64,000 nucleotides of DNA, from positions 2,914,001 through 2,978,000 of the forward strand of contig JACHMT010000001.1 of NCBI GenBank assembly GCA_014208095.1, in the 5' to 3' direction. Position 1 is the stretch's first letter. The stretch is not shown here. Below are more notes on the stretch, generated by a model. The model ran no database searches. It saw nothing but the letters and a program-made list of their open reading frames with translations, and was not told where the DNA came from. This DNA is from Actinospineispora eucalypti. GTDB lineage: Bacteria; Actinomycetota; Actinomycetes; Mycobacteriales; Pseudonocardiaceae.

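Noticed and set aside
1006..64000. Polyketide synthase or non-ribosomal peptide synthetase as the explanation for the giant frame
   Set aside because: No ketosynthase, acyltransferase, carrier-protein, adenylation or condensation motifs appear in the translation; domain content is instead proteases, membrane modules and binding domains.
1006..64000. Several adjacent genes falsely joined by sequencing errors
   Set aside because: A missed stop would have to occur at every junction while keeping one phase for 63 kb, and membrane and boundary modules recur across the supposed junctions. Confirmation by long reads is still desirable.
1..64000. tRNA, rRNA, CRISPR arrays, insertion sequences
   Set aside because: No tRNA-like cloverleaf, rRNA conserved core, regularly spaced short repeats with unique spacers, or transposase frame with terminal inverted repeats was seen.

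Overview
The window is high-GC DNA (about 70% by eye) with strong G/C third-position bias, typical of an Actinomycetota chromosome. A Pseudonocardiaceae-like actinomycete is my guess, not a demonstrated assignment. It holds about 1 kb of intergenic DNA and then one uninterrupted plus-strand reading frame. The frame starts at ATG 1006 behind a good ribosome binding site and is still open at base 64000. That is 20,998 complete codons (roughly 2.1-2.2 MDa) with no stop, and the 3' end lies outside the window. No other convincing protein or RNA gene is present. The many other open frames on both strands are GC-driven shadows of this one gene.

Layout. 1-1005: a possible remnant of a polyketide synthase acyltransferase at the left edge (minus strand), a cluster of TGGCCA hexamers, an AT-rich stretch with an inverted repeat (likely promoter region), an imperfect direct repeat, and the RBS. 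1006-5100: N-terminal signal/anchor, then Gln/Ser/Gly/Asn-rich sequence carrying two alternating amphipathic repeat types. 5134-11484: about 40 close cysteine pairs spaced every 30-50 residues, probably a disulphide-stapled fibre. 11700-21560: coiled coils, a glycine-rich hydrophobic segment and long helical regions. 21589-23433: a PP2C phosphatase followed by an FHA domain. 23828-25966: a 387-bp near-identical in-frame direct repeat flanking a less GC-rich HELMH metalloprotease-like cassette. 26464-30930: LysM pair, many membrane segments and an embedded CDF-type cation transporter, itself flanked by an 85%-identical 131-residue duplication. 30990-44990: cysteine-poor soluble modules (metallo-beta-lactamase fold, kinase-like fold, several HExxH-type motifs, a complete trypsin-like protease, Nudix). 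45000-56870: a second and third trypsin-like protease, a DNA-binding-like segment, a second LysM pair and an MFS-like transporter. 57778-64000: tandem aspartyl-protease-like lobes, helical regions, an amidoligase-like domain and a further membrane/signal-like segment at the edge.

How it may work. The chain repeatedly alternates membrane clusters, segments that look like internal Sec signal peptides ending in A-x-A, and extracytoplasmic-type domains (LysM, serine proteases, cysteine-free folds). With at least three intact serine protease triads, an aspartyl protease motif and several metalloprotease motifs in the same chain, the simplest exciting hypothesis is a bacterial polyprotein. It would be threaded through the membrane and cut by signal peptidase and its own proteases into a multi-component envelope apparatus. 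The alternative is one intact giant surface protein that grew by in-frame capture of effector-type cassettes. The sequence cannot decide between these.
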